Of a stretch of 64,000 bases of DNA, positions 21,882-35,783 are shown piece after piece. Numbering within the stretch: position 1 is the first letter of the stretch; every line of letters begins with the position of its first letter. Position numbers and translations under genes: made by a program. The stretch comes from Fasciolopsis buskii (taxonomy: Eukaryota > Platyhelminthes > Trematoda > Plagiorchiida > Fasciolidae): NCBI GenBank assembly GCA_008360955.1, contig LUCM01000849.1, positions 109,418-173,417 on the forward strand. The letters are read 5' to 3'. A model generated the notes under the pieces. That model had not been told where the DNA came from and ran no database searches. It saw only the letters and a list, made by a program, of their open reading frames with translations.

Positions 21882-24800
21882 CATCGTACTCATTAGCTGC
21901 CACTGGATCTAGACTCAGTCTTTCTCATCATATTCATTTCGGCTATGATGTTACACTGCAGTGCATTCGGTGGCCAACATTGCAGTTTTTAAGCTTGCAT
22001 TTCAGCGAAATTTATCATAACTGACAAAGGTTTTTTTCAATGCTTTGAATGTTACCATGCTTAGCGCACTCATATATTTGGTTACTTTGAGAGAAAATTC
22101 TTGGAGGAAAATATGGTGCTCATTATGTCGAATCCCGGTTCAGAAAGAACTCCTTAGTTCTGTTTTCGCCTTCGACTATTGACCACAAAATTTTGTGATC
22201 AGGAATCGCCTCGAAAACCGCCAGATTAGAAAGTGGAAATCAGTTTTTGCCTGTCGTAGAGTACTCCATCGGTGGTCACGAAAGCCTGTAAAATTTATTT
22301 CCCACAAATAACCTCCCGCAAATGAGAAAATTACACCCTAGAGTAGACCGCTTTCCCAAATGATGGAAGGATCGATTGATTTTATCTTGGAAAGCAACCA
22401 GAAACAAATGCCAGTGAAAGGACGGTGAGCAAATCGAAAGCATCCGCCTGCAGATAATGGAAACCCTCAGCCGAAAACATTCATTACTTTTTCAGATTAC
22501 AAGCTGACAGTAAATGCCTTCAATTTTAGGGCCAGAATGGTTGCACTCATTCGTGACTGTCGAATGAAAACGATCAGAGGAAGGACAAGAAATGTGAACG
22601 CAGTTAGCAGACGATCAAACAGACTGGGATTGTTCGACAAGCAAGGAGGAGAATTTCGTCTGACAGTTTTTTCGTGGGGTAAAAAGCGGCATGTGCACGG
22701 TTCGGAGTCGATCTAACAATTCGGATTTTTCATAGATCAACAAACGTGTCCAGCTCTGTTTCGCTCTTTCGGCACACTGCGGCACTATGATATGCAACCT
22801 GTTTCAAAGAATTCTAATTTTTCCTGTAATTTTATCTTTAGGTTTTTCGGCAGGGTTACCTGGCTTTTTGCTTACCATCGATAATCCAGCTTCTGTTCGC
22901 CTTCAACATCACGTTGTTTTGACTTCCCTGCTAAGTCTTTGGAACATTCTTGTTATGCTAGAAAAATAATCAAGCATTTCACCCAACTTTATTGCCGGCA
23001 CACTTTTCTGGATGATTCACCATTTATTGCTGTCCTCACTGAAGGCTGCCTGCGCTTGCCACATATCTTTCTAACCACAGAAATATCAGATGTTATTCCT
23101 AAATCGATTGGGATAATTACAATTTATTTTAATCGCCTTTTTATTGTACAGCTTCCTATAATTTGAATGTTAATCCTTGGATAATTAGTAAATCATTCAC
23201 CTAACCGTTGCTGTTTTCTTGGTGCCACGGATTTTGTTGGAAAACTTTCTCCAACTTCATTGAGACCAAAGTCAGTCATATTTTTGATTACAGAAAAATG
23301 TTATGGGCACATCGGACAACATACCAACGGGAAACCATAACATAACTTGAATCTACAGTGAATTGGCTGTTTAGTCCAAAAGCTGACCGAAATAAATCAG
23401 CGAATTTGTCGATTGGATCAGCTGTTTAACTTCACACTTAACTGATAAACTTGTAAGTGCGTATATGGAAACTGCCAACACTACACGGAAGCAAAAGAAC
23501 AAAACACCTTTTCCCAGTTCTCAGTTTTCAGCAACTCGAAGCAGTCACGTACTATTGGCCATCACGGATGGCGATATGTGAGCAAACTCCAATCAGTCAT
23601 TTCTATTAAATTGAACGTGAACTGGTCATGAGGTAATAACTCACACGACTTCCAGTGAAAAACCCAGGGTTCAAGCTGTGGTTGTGGTAGGGTATATGCA
23701 TCACTGGTGAGGACGAAACAGGAGCCTGGTCATCTCGGGCAGTAAAGTTGACAGGACGGCCTGAGGTCTGCTCGTGAATCATATAGTCCAATAGGCAGTC
23801 GGTCAAATGTATTTACGCAAGCCCACACGCATCTAGCTAGTAATCGTGAAATGTATACATATGAACTTTAAAAGTCCTGTTCATCGAACGTCATTTATCC
23901 TTGTTGCGGTTTATTCGGTATCTCATGCAATGGAGCTTCTTCCATTTATTAAGTGGCTGGTTGATGAAGCAGCTCGCATCCCGGCCGGAGAATTTATATT
24001 TCAAAATCGCGGATGAATAGGGCCACAACAAACAGAAGCAGATAGTAGAGAGCTAGTCAAACAATACCGAGGAAGTTGGCACACTGACGTCTCATTGGCG
24101 AATCGCATTACGCTTCATGAAGGGGATAAGTATGGAACTAAACGCGAACCAATCAGTGTAGAGGAACAGAAAAAAACGGAGCGACGGAGCCCCTAAATTG
24201 CCGGCTTTGGTTGGAACGGTGACAGAGTTACGTTCCAAGGAATAGGCACACTAAATATCGTGGGTAATTGAGACTCGAATTAAGACGATCGAGGCGGGCA
24301 TCAATTTGGAGTGGTGGGTGATAGAAAAGATCAGTGAGAACAGTACTGGAGAGCCCATCCCGCTATATGCGGGCAGAAAATGCCAGACGGATTATCATAA
24401 AATTGTCAAATGGGAGATGACCTATGACAGAGGGAAACTTTGATAACACAGTCGAGATATCGATTAAGAAAACAAATTGTTCCGAGTTCTGGATATTGCA
24501 ACAAGAATGATCCAGGCAACCCGACCGAGGAATGAAAGATAACACATTTACCATAAAATCAACCTAAGTCAAACCTGGTTAAATCAATTAGTCCTTGTTT
24601 TCAGCTTAGGTAAAACGTCTAACAAATATTTAGAGGCAAGGCAAATAAATACATAAACCCATTTTGATTACAGAATCGGCGTGATGAAGTAATAATGGAT
24701 GAAAATAAAAACACAAAACCATTATAAGTGGAGGTGAATTCTAAAATCACTCATTACCAGTTTGCGATCGACATGAAAACGAGCAAGGTAAAAAATAAGA

Positions 24801-27800
24801 CAGTCCGTATATGCAGAGGTGCGATAAGGAAAATGCCTAAATGTGGAACGAGTTGATAAATGATTAAAAGCCTCGGACATTGTTGCGTGAACACAGTGGT
24901 TACCGTTGGACACCCAACGTCTTGAAACTCCACCACAGGTATCAGAATGTTTTTGAACAATTAAATTAGCAACAGTGTCATTATCAATTCAACAGCAAAC
25001 GGAAGTAGGTTCAGAGATTTGAAGATAGGGATAAAATTCCTCTCTTTCAAGTCAGGAAGGAATGCTGGAGAACAGTAGTTAGAGGATGATAATACACGAA
25101 TCACCAAACGGAAAATCAAGTGTATAAGGTAATCTGAGCCTACTCACTTTAAAGGAACAGAGGGAGGAAATCTAAACAACCTGGAAAAAAGATTTACATG
25201 AATTGTCCAGGAACGGTTGAGGGTGAGGTCTATTGTTAATTAGGCGTCACAAGAATTTTTTGTGATATATTTGCCATTATATGTCAGCCACGTTAGATCA
25301 CCGAAAACAGATAAATACAGGAAACCGTGCTGAAGATTAAAGAGAATAACAGAATATATAAAAACACCATGATAGGGAATGAGGGGAAGTCCGGATGCTG
25401 GGTTTATTTCGACTCTTTTTCTCCCTAACTTTGGACAAAGTTCTCAGAACTGAGTCTTCCGAAAGTGGGGATGACTTCTGGTCGTTTAATAGATTGGGAA
25501 GGAAACAGTGGCTGCAAGAGTTTTTAACAGAACTAATGGCTGAGTCGTGGGAGTCCAGTGTTGAATTTTGACTTTGAGCTTCGCATTTTTATCAAGACTT
25601 TCCAATCAGAGTGTCCTTACACATTGCATTCAGCCGTCTGATCCGTATTTTGATAACGGTAGTGAGATGCTTAAAGGTATGCTAAAACCACTTTTGTCTT
25701 CCTCTTCTTTAGCTTGGCGCAGCCGTTCTACGTGTGGACAAAATTTTATCAGGTCTTGCGTAACATGTCTCAGTGGAGCAGCAAATTTCATTGCGGAAGT
25801 TATGGTAGTCAGTCACATTTGAAGAACGGTCAAGGCGAATTCCAGCGACTTCAGTCAATATCAAAATACAACCAACCTTATTGTAGAAGAGTGGCTTCAA
25901 CTTGCTCAACTTTATCCCGCCAAACTGAATGAGCTAACTTTTCAAATTAAAAAAAATTTCCTCCACGCGACCGCATAAAATGGAGAATATACGGATTTTG
26001 TCCAAAGTGTGAAGCCTGGGAACAGATCTCCATCCCGATGGGTGCTTCCTTTAGTGTTCATGAACTTTTAAGTGTTCAACTCGGTTTCAGCGCGAATGTC
26101 CAAAATCATGAAATTCAGCAAAATATGCAAACGTAAGGAATTCAAAAACGCTAGTGAAAGAGAAAGTTTGTCATACAGTATAACTCTGTAAAACAACGTA
26201 GATCGACAAGCAATTTCGGCGCAACACGGCCAAATACAGGGGCTTTGTTAGATTTCGACACTTCAAATATCGCCGCATAGGGCAAACATTTAGATGAAGG
26301 GAATAAGTTCACTCGATTGGGTAGGAGTTTTCACCAAACAGATCCAGAAGCTTGTATTGCCCAAGAAATTTTTATCGGCACACACTGGTAGATTTCAACG
26401 GTGGATTTCCGAGTTGTTCATCATGTAATATTAACATTCAAATTTCTCATGAACTACCATGAAGCACTCTACGCCTGTTTTATCCGTGTGAGAAGCCATC
26501 AGAAAGGATACCTCATCCCCCGGAAACTTGGAAGCGAACCCAGAATAAACGATTGCGAGCCAAAAGCTTTAGTCACCCAACTAGCCGTGTTGATCCTCAA
26601 TGGTTTATAGAGTAGCAACTCCGCAATGCTTCCACAGTTCTGTGGTAAGTTTGGTATTGATACGAAATGAAAAATTACTTGAAAAATCATTTTGAATCCC
26701 ATGCTACTGAGAACAACCAAGTAGCTACATACTGGAGGTTTGCTTGAAATGTCTTCTTCCTCACCTAGAAGTCGGCAGCCCGGTGTGTGATGGTCAATGA
26801 CTTCCAAAATCCGGTGATGAATGTGAATGCGGTGTCGGTGCCCGATGAACCGTCGAGCATCAGCTGGGCTATCATAATGGCTAGGACGTTTGACTCACAA
26901 TTGTTCTTCCAGGGTTGGCCTATCAGTTCTGAAGCACCAGATTAGGCACCGCCAATGAATCCTAACAATTAAGAAGTAGCCGCAAAACTTTTCAGTCAGT
27001 TTCAATGGTTATTTGGATGTTGACAATGCATGATGAATCGCAATGAGAATTCCCATCATATCTACAAGGGCGAACTGAACTAGTTTCGTACAATCCAGCT
27101 TCTCAACGGTAATTTATGGTCTCGTTAAGGAACGATCTTGATAATCCAACCTGAGAAACCATTTGGTAGTAACTTGAAAAGTCCTACCGTATCATTTTTC
27201 TGTATTCTTCCGGAGTCTCACTCAAAATAGGTGTTGCCAATAAACTACTAAAGTCGCAATATTCTACAAGCCCTTTCCACGCCAAAAACTACTTCGTACA
27301 TTCAGTTAACGATTCAAATCCTTTTCAGCACATTACTTATACCTCCACCCTTATAATAATCTTGGATAAAAATTAGGCCTGTAGCTAGAAGCTATCCGTG
27401 ATAGCAACTCTGGCTTTGACAATCACAATCCTCAACCCTATGAAATAAGTTTCTTATAAGCAGTATGCTTCGTTAGCGGATCGATGAACAAAATAACCCC
27501 GATGACCGGCTGACGGGAGTCACCGTGATTCTCTAAACAGTTCACCATATATGCACACTCTAAATGAGACAAACAAAATTCCGGTGACAACGTATGATTG
27601 GGCACGAAAAAGCCACTGTGTTCTGTTTGATTTTGGCTTGGAAAAAATAAACCTCAAAAACAAAAGAAGACTAAGCGGTAGGTGAACAGAACCGAACCGC
27701 CATACGCACTTCTCAGTGATAACGGGAACTGGCATTTGAATGATCGAATTTTTGCGTACAAAGAAAACGTTTCTTTGGCAAAAAGAAAAGACAATCTTTG

Positions 27801-28478
27801 TCAAAATACCCTGAAAAACGTGGTCGGTAACCAAAATCAGTAATGTGATATCAGCTCGTAAAAGCCTTTTTCCTCAGTAACTCCCATACTCAAATTGGCG
27901 TTTTAAGCTGTTCATAACTAACCATCAAAATACAACCCCTATTTTGATAAAAATCTCTTTACGGCATTTTCGCGTACGTGAACAGAATGTTTTCGATGGG
28001 AAAATGTTTTTATTTCCATTTTGATTCCTTACAGTATCTTCTTCAATGGGTGATCAGTTGACCACATTCAGTCACATATGAACAGCAGCCAGCAGACTGC
28101 CCTCAGCGGATTCAGTAGGACTAGTGTTAGGGTTCACGGGATCCCTGCGCTGTGGTTGAAGAAATTCGGTGACAAGACTAAGAGGCACAAACACTGTCAT
28201 TCCTGCAGTCCGTATCTTTCCTCTATTTGTAGTCCTCTTGCATGTATAATCTGACATTTTTCTTATCCGTATTCTTTATTTGTTCGCTTTTAGGTAAATG
28301 ATACCCGGAGATAGAAATGTACGCCAGAAAGTACTTGCACTATATGCGCAAAGTTTGAACGAAACTGACTAAAGGATTCTAGGATTTGACGAATTTTAGC
28401 ACTGAACAATAAGGACATATTCGGTGAATAAAGTCCAATTCCGCAGGTTTTTTAGTAGAATTTTCACCACTGTCATTT

Positions 28479-28480
<2 letters not shown>
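21882..28480. other. Intergenic, no gene recognised
   Basis: About 6.6 kb with many short open frames and no domain I recognise. A minus-strand frame at about 26890-26690 has a His/Arg-rich run followed by VIDHH but looks like CpG-decayed repeat DNA and is not called. The 24-25.5 kb part is purine-rich on plus and lacks open frames of note. Confidence 0.35.

Positions 28481-28518
<38 letters not shown>
28481..28518. repeat. (AT)n microsatellite
   Basis: About 19 uninterrupted AT units. Both flanks were checked for the hammerhead core and none was found. Confidence 0.97.
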
Positions 28519-28520
<2 letters not shown>

Positions 28521-28972
28521 TCTCTAGGAGTTCCTCTGTTGATTATCGTTAGATTTCTGGTCGGCCATTTCTCGTATGTTTGACAACCCGTCGACAGCCA
28601 ACCCACTTAGATGAGCCGCTATAGTGTTGTAGTCATAATCACTTCTTCTGAGTTCTCGATCAGTTCGGAAGTTACAGGACTGGTGATTTTTAGAAGAAAT
28701 AATGCGTTTGAACACTGGTTTCAACATTTCAACATCGCTCGCTTGTTTATGACAATGTCAAATGAGATCATTTTAACTTCTGCCAAAAGCCACCGGTCAA
28801 TAGGAAATGCTGAGACTGAAAAAAAAAACAATTTGAAAATTTTTTATTCCTCAAAATAATATAAAAACTGACCACAAAAGTTGATTTCGGTTTCATAAGC
28901 TTTTTAAAAATCAAGTGGGAATCAAATCGAATGTTTTTATTTGTTTTCCTAAGGGCCGACTGTCTCAGTTTT

Positions 28973-29209
28973 CTAGACAGATTCACGCAAATTCCGAATA
29001 CGGCCGTCCACTGTCGGAGCAATTTTATTGGCATTCAGCTGTTCACGTTGGGCAATCAGAACCCAGCGTGCTTTGTCCCAAGCACCTTCACAATTTTCAC
29101 CAATTTTTGGCAATTGGGTTCTGCTGGCCTCTAGCAGACGCTGTCTTTCCACCATCGAAACGATGCTCTGTCGATGATTTGTTCTCGAACGCTGGAATCC
29201 TTTCAGAAC
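28973..29209 (-). CDS. Terminal coding exon of a coiled-coil-like protein, possibly CDK5RAP3-like
   Basis: A pyrimidine-rich acceptor (TTTTGGCTTATTCCCAG) precedes 78 codons and a TAG stop. The product is charged and helix-prone: VLKGFQRSRTNH, then MVERQRLLEASRTQLPKI, GAWDKARWVLIAQREQL, and a C-terminus with GRIRNLRESV. The block MV-x-(K/R)-Q...LLE...L-x-PK(I/L) and the final GR-x-x-NL resemble the C-terminal end of CDK5RAP3/C53 proteins as I remember them, but the spacing between the blocks is longer here. The family role is in UFMylation and ER-stress quality control. Treat the name as a lead only; the exon itself is better supported than its identity. No polyadenylation site was assigned. 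Confidence 0.4.
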   Translation of the reverse strand, partial: VLKGFQRSRTNHRQSIVSMVERQRLLEASRTQLPKIGENCEGAWDKARWVLIAQREQLNANKIAPTVDGRIRNLRESV

Positions 29210-30108
29210 CTGGGAATAAGCCAAAATGGAAGTTTTGTGTAGTTTATCAATGACCAGTTGCACTCAGTTAATAGAACCAAAACCCAGCAGGCCAAGGCTT
29301 AGCCCAAAACCAAATAAACCAAAAAACAGTTAAATAAACGAACATAGAATGAGTGAAGTTTCATCAAGATCAACAGGGATTCTAGATGGCGGTAGACAAC
29401 CGACCATGGTCCTCGGTGATTTCATTTAGTGTTTTCAACCATCCGGGCGGAGAAATTTGTGAACCAACCAGCCCTACTCAGTCAAATCTGCCAATGTATC
29501 ACGTCTTGTAAACACCACAAATACTTGTCTCAAACAACAGACTTCATCATAGGAGCGCGTCTTGAGCGTGCGCAGAACAAAAAATCTGATCGTAAATGGA
29601 TATTGTAGCGACTTTTCTGGACATCAAAATCATGGAATCCCAAAATTATTCTTTCAGCATGGACTGACGATTGCGCCCGCTTGCACGTGACCATTCTTAA
29701 GTATGTCAATCAGCAGGTAACTAATTGTTTATATAGCCGTCCAGTTAATAACACCCTTTTTGACTACGTTACGGTAGGGACAGCAGGATTGTTTATTTTA
29801 AGAACTGTTTTCATTTGCTAGTTTTGGTTCTGCGAATCACTTCAAGGCGTCATGGCAACATGACGTAGGGCTATCACAAAAAGCTCCCTCAAGAGAAAGT
29901 TCAATCGGATGAGTAACACCCATTCGTCGTGCTACATCAGACATCAAAGATCATGAAAAAACCGTGACCGATATCAGCTCTTAGACCAATCAGTTTGAGT
30001 AGGCAATACTGAGCAATTAGGTAATCGCTGGAAGGTTGACCGGATGATTTGAGGCTTATGCGTGAAAGTTGTCGTCCAGAGGTCGGTCACGACCACCATC
30101 ATACTTAC

Positions 30109-30174
30109 GGTGCCGTTCGATAACTGTACCAACAAGCGACGCAGATAGATAATCATGACTGTTAATTGCTGTAG
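30109..30174 (-). CDS. Short internal exon candidate, same gene as 28973-29209
   Basis: 66 nt with acceptor CATTTGTCAG and donor CACC before GTAAGTATG, phase 0 at both ends. It encodes LQQLTVMIIYLRRLLVQLSN plus GT, an amphipathic leucine-rich helix. Its phase agrees with the phase-0 start of the terminal exon at 29209. A further upstream candidate (about 30615-30580, MSCALVLHKESF before a GTAAGTAC donor, phase 0) would join in frame. An exon may be missing in the roughly 900-bp gap to 29209. Confidence 0.3.
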
Positions 30175-30615
30175 CTGACAAATGGACCAATGGAATTCGG
30201 TTGGGATTAACAAAAAACAGAAAATATGAGAATGTTAAAAGACGGGCTGATTTTCGTTTCAACTTTGTTGAGAGTTGAAAGAATTTGATGCCTTGGAACC
30301 GAAATTAATCACACTTTGAAGAAAGAAGAAAAATGATCAATATTATGCAACTCACTAAAAAACAAACTCGCAAGTCTACTCGGAACGAGTAAAGCAGCTT
30401 CAAAAAATGAGGAAAATGTCTGTTTGAAACCCGTGCTCCGGAAACGATTTTCCGTCGCTGTGTAACGGCGAAATACACCGAGAGGTTACTGAGGATCGTG
30501 ACAAGACCATTACCTCAAGGAAGTATAAGAGGAATCTTAATTTCATATCATGTGCTATTTTACAGCGGTTTGTACTTACAAAGGACTCCTTATGAAGCAC
30601 TAGTGCACAACTCAT

Positions 30616-33600
30616 TACTTCGAAACTAGACGTGTTTCAAGCTTCATAGAAGCCGGCCCATTTACCTAAGGCGTACAACGGTATGGTCAACGTATCCAAT
30701 AACATGAAACTAAAATTCCGCTGCCCTTTATACTGTACGAACACTGTTTAAATTCTGAGTCGACGAGATCAACGTTTCAAAACTCAAAATTGGGTAACTG
30801 ATCTGCGAATGACAGCGGAGGCTGTATGACGGGCTAAACTTTGTACCAGTTGTACTTCCTTGTCGTTAATCGAGGCGTGAATCCAATTAACTGGTTACTT
30901 AGCTCTAATTTAGTCGGATCTCGTAATATAATAGCGTTTAGTCTTCGTGCAACGCCTGGGCCCATTGCCACAGTCCTAGTGACCGCTTAGATATCGGTCA
31001 TTGCTGGTATAATAGGTTCAGCGTGCAAGACTTGTGAACCATAGAAGAGAAACTCACTCTGTCATTCATTAAATTTACCATAAATCAGCTTACACATTCT
31101 GCCCAAGATAACAACCCGTATTATCCATTTCATTATTAATAAGAACCGTTATAAATGTCAACGTAAGTACCCCAAAACCTGGATTAGCTGCCAATTCTTC
31201 ATTTGACTCGCAAACTGTTCGTCCCGAGTTCGGATCTCAGCTAGTCCGAGGTGGACGTGTAATACCGCTAATTTCTACCGCGTGAGAAACAGGTTTACAA
31301 CGGTTATTTATTGTTGAATTAAGCTTCGATGCTAAATGATGAATCATTTGAAAGTCAGTGAGCCTTGCATTACTAGCACTTTCTTCTGTCTTGTTTACAT
31401 TGTTTTCCATCTTCTTTAATTCTGTGTCTTATGAATTCTGACCGGAACATCAACTCTTTCCACCTCGTGTGTATTTACTAGTTTATCGAAATTTTGGTCA
31501 CCTTCACAACATGCCAAACTATACACATGACAGAGGGTAATCGGAGTTAGTTGACAAAATGCGATTCCGGGAAGAGGCAAGAAGTCGAAGAGACTGAATA
31601 GGAAACCACAAGCAAGGAAATGTTACACTTTTACAAAGAGAATTTCTCATGCCAATGCGAAAAGACCAAGAACGTTGATAGTTTCCTCCTCACCTTACCA
31701 ATATTACTTAATCTTTGACCCAAATCAGAAGTTGGGTGATTAGTAAACAAACTGATTCGTGACCATGTCACTGACCGGACCCAACTTGCGTATCTTAATG
31801 GAATGGTGTTCCCTTCGCTGCCTGTCAGTGTTGGTCGTCCAACACAGTAGTATCCCCTTCCCCCACATTCTTTCTTTCTGCATAGAGTAGAAGATGACGA
31901 TACCAGAACGGATGCAGAGGGTAATCGATCCCGGAGAAAGAACCGATCAGAGACAGTCACCCAAAAAAATAACGATGACTATGCCAGAAAAGTTGTCGAA
32001 CAGACAAAGGCCGCCTTGGCACCAAACAGGCGCAGCACAGTCAGAATTTAGATAGACAGGACGACTCCCTGAGCTGAGAGCTGTGGTTCAAACTGTCATG
32101 CAAGACGGTCGGTCCAACCCAGGCAAGAGGACGAAAACTAGTGTTCGGCACACGGTCAAATCAGTCCGGGAATACCCAACTATTCAGAATATTGCTCTTG
32201 CATAGTTCGGGAAAGAATAATTCACATGATTAAGCAAGATCTGCGAATCGGTACGTGTTTCGTTGCCCACTAAACGTATGAACGACACGCTTGTCTTCTT
32301 GCCGCAGTGAGACAACTTGACAATCCATTTTCATCCACTGAATGTAAGTAAGCTGATGATATTGTTTTTGGAGAGGAGCATTCTAAGCGTCCCGTTCTCT
32401 GAATATTAATGCTTCCAAATGTCACGGTGCATTGCTCTCATTATTAATCAAAGAATCCAACTCAAACCGTCCCAAACAGTCGCTTCTTCTTTTTGATGAA
32501 CGTCCAGTATATTCCGTCATTGTCTACAGTTGAATACACCGGAGTTTTAGTGTTCCACAGAATTTTTTGGTTTATGCATATCAACAAATAAATTTGCACA
32601 GTTAGGAAACCGTCGTCTTTCTCCCTTGGGCTATCGCTTCCAAGCTGAACTCAAAAAGGCCATGTCAACATCCTCCACACCGTCAAAGTCCAATCGCCCG
32701 TATTCCCGCACTTCTTGTTTTTCCAATTCATTTATTAATGAAACCACCATGGATATATTTTCAGTAAGCGGCCGAGACCAATGTACGGACGCCAAGTGGG
32801 ACAGTTGACCATTTGACCAGCGCCGGTTTCTTATGAGTAGTGATCGAGGGACTGACCTCCAGACAAAAAATTTCACGCACAAGCCTATGATCATCCGGTA
32901 ATCCCTCGGGTCTTGTTATCACTAGAGGTTATCAGTTGCGCTTATCCGGTATCCGGCATGGCACCCGGGATTGGCATTGAGACAATAGAACTGCTAACTG
33001 CGCCCAAACTAATCAGAATTACGGAGTTAATTTTATTCAAAAGCTGCACCCCGTGACAAGCAGCAGGGCCCGAAATCAACGTTGAACAAAGGGAAAATGC
33101 GACTAACGCGCACCTGAATGAATGGGCCAAAACACCCTCAGGAGTTCAGCTGTAGAGAGAGGAGGTCGTGGACCATAGGACTGTTATGAATACAGTGTCC
33201 TCATCCGTATAATTACTTTCCTTATCGTTTTCCAACATTCCAACTTTCAGATGATTAAATGTGATTCATTTACTTATTTACGCTGCACTGTGTTCGGAGT
33301 GAATGCCAATGGTGATTCCTTGTACGTAACAGTAAAAATAATAACTGCTAACTTGCTTCTAGTCTTCGCAGATGGCAAACAAAAACAATTCCGAAGGGGG
33401 GTCGGCCTGCGCCGATGTAAGGGTAACTGAATTAGGAAGCACTGGACGTTGGTTGGGTTTTTGGAAGCTTTTCGATTAGCATGGATCCGTTGAAATCTTC
33501 ACCCGGTCTCAAATGCACCAGATTTATTGACAACATTTCACGGGGTTGCAATGTACTTTCAGAATGAGTTCCAAAGGTATTCGTAAAATGGGGACACTGA

Positions 33601-34109
33601 ACAGCGTCCATAGCACATTAAACTCTAAAATCACAACTTCGTATTTATAAGCACAGAAATGGGTTCACTAACCACAAATAACAATTACTCACGTTCGAAC
33701 TCTAGGTCGATGTGGAACAAGTTTGCGCAAACAACTCCTGACTAAGGGAAAAACGGCACCTACGGATGCAATGAGTGGTAGGACCAGTCAAATGCTAATT
33801 GGTGGCGCAGTATAAAGTCGAATCCGACCGAATGATTAAGTCCAGAGAAATGTATATTCACGATCAAACAACTTACCACATAAAACGTTTATGTAACGTT
33901 ATTAGGCAAATATTTCTTAAGGCAAAGCAGTCTTTCTAGAGACATCGAGTTAGTACTGTTATGACTTGCTTGACACATTGGTGCAGTTGTATGAGCATCC
34001 ACACAGCCACTAGGGCCAAGCATACATGGACAGAAATTGGAGAAAAACAATTAGCCACGACTGAAAATTGGAGTGGCATAGGGTCCCAGTAGGTCCGGTG
34101 GGTTAACGT
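30616..34109. other. Intergenic, no gene recognised
   Basis: No convincing exon. Frames at 31960-31631 and 32894-32631 on minus were read and are not above chance. Upstream exons of the coiled-coil gene would be expected here but were not found. Confidence 0.35.
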
Positions 34110-34235
34110 GCAAAGCATACTGCATCTGCCACCAAACTGGCCGGTGGATCTGAGATTCGGACCTCTGACCTGGTTGGGAGTCAGAGACAGTTAACCCACT
34201 TTTCCACCACTGGTCACATACGATATGATCCACGA
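34110..34235 (-). repeat. tRNA-Leu/Ser-like SINE repeat (family B)
   Basis: On minus, an A-box-like stretch (GTGGAAAAGTGGGTTAAC) is followed after about 30 bases by GGTCAGAGGTCCGAATCTC, a B box. The plus-strand copy at 63380-63480 shares the order GGGTTAA - TCCCA - ATCAGAGGT - CCGGA/CCGGC, so the two are relatives. Decayed; not a functional tRNA. Confidence 0.55.
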
Positions 34236-35783
34236 TGTAGTGTGAAATCTTCACGGTGAAAACTGTATAGGTGCTTCATGGTTGTTTATTCCAGGTCAGA
34301 ACTCGCCAGAAGTGAACGAACAATCAGCTCCACTCAGGTCTATAGAATAGCAACATATGTTACGGACGCCCACCTTTGTACCCCGTTCAGCTTGTCCGAT
34401 AGTGGTTAGAACAATGGTCCATGAGGTGACTTTACGACATGGCAAAAGGTTGGAGTGATCTAATGAAGTAGAGTTCCATCACTGTAACTGGAGGAGGATT
34501 TCAGTTACACTTTAATCCACAACACATCCATACACTCATGATGGGTTTAAAAACCTGAACCGAGTTGTACTGTCAAATTCCATAAAAAGGACAGGAACAG
34601 CTGCAGCGGAATGACAATAGTCGAATTCGTGACCCTTAGTACGAATATGATAACCAAAAAGAGGTATTTGTACTCCAGATCAACCTCGTTATTTATTCTG
34701 ACCATAATATCTAGCAGATACTTTGTTTTTCTCACATTGTTCAACATTTAATTTACTCATCCAGTTTATTCCACTTTCCCAAATAAATCTACTATTAATT
34801 TTGAGCTATATGATGTGCAATGTTACTTCGTAAACACAGTAAGTAAGAAACTAAAAAATATACATAAATGTAGGTGGATTGAGGTGGCCTTACAGAAAAC
34901 TGTAATTCTAAGTAAAACGATTCTCCGAAAATTTGACGCAAATTCCCATGTCAACGGCAAATCGTCATTTAGCGACTTCATGAGTGAGGGAATTTCCGGG
35001 AATATCTTCAGTTCTAAAAATTCAAGTAGGCTGAAAATTCTATCCGCTGGGATGAAACCATGAGGGATTCATGAGTCCAACAGTGGAATCAAAACTTATA
35101 GTTGGAAAAATAACTAATTTTCGAAGCGCGTTTTGCACCAAAAGCTCCAGTTAATGTGTGATATTTTATGTACTAGTTTTTAAGTGAATAACTGAGCGAA
35201 TAAACCAAAGATCATTCAAAACCGCCGCAATGTTCAGCGAAAAGTGATTACATCATTTAACCATTATTCTGTGTAATCGATTTTTGACTAACTCGAACTT
35301 GTAGTGCAGTGACATTCGTGGCACACTCTTGTTAAAAGTAGTGGTAGAAATGCAGTAATGTCTTAACTGTTGTAAACCAAGAAAGTACATCGCCACAGTC
35401 GATATTAGTCACGTGATTCGCTTTCAGCGCCGACTGGTTCATTACCATACGTCATAAACAACCCCACAGTCGATTGTGCCAAAATTCCGTCACCTATTTG
35501 TCCCACTAACAGAAGTGTGTGACATTTGTTTGCCATTCTGACTCGCAAGGAAGACCTCAAAAGGTGACATCCTAGACAGAATTTTGATTATCACGCTACA
35601 CAAAGGAAACGTTAAAACCTGTGACCAATAAATTCTAGTAAGAACCCATCAGTGACGCAGTGATTTCTGCTCGTTATACGCACAGTGACCCTGGTGGAAC
35701 AATTTTTCAAGTTTGGTTTATTATAAGTTTCTGAGAAACCGCAACATATCAGTCACAATTATTCACTTGCAAAAGTCGATAGC
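34236..35783. other. Intergenic, nothing recognised
   Basis: AT-rich with short open frames only. No repeat or RNA motif was identified. Confidence 0.35.

Noticed and set aside
20641..22024. Open frames of 80-154 codons on both strands in the 21-kb block (for example products starting with CSRANF or RKQNLPG)
   Set aside because: They are translations of the 317-bp repeat in both orientations. They start at GTG, run across ribozyme sequence and end in TA microsatellite (IYIYIY). The RNA fold explains the conservation better than a protein.
26690..26890. Minus-strand frame with a His/Arg-rich run followed by VIDHH, resembling a DHH phosphoesterase (prune-like) motif
   Set aside because: Only this one motif fits. 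The His/Arg run looks like CpG-decayed repeat DNA, and no second DHH motif or partner exon was found.
28360..28620. Possible third ribozyme-bearing insert at the (AT)n tract at 28481
   Set aside because: Neither flank contains CTGANGA or GAAAC in a foldable arrangement.
32631..32894. Minus-strand frame with a protein-like end (NELEKQEVREYGRLDFDGVE)
   Set aside because: 87 codons is common by chance here, and no convincing acceptor, donor or homologue was seen.
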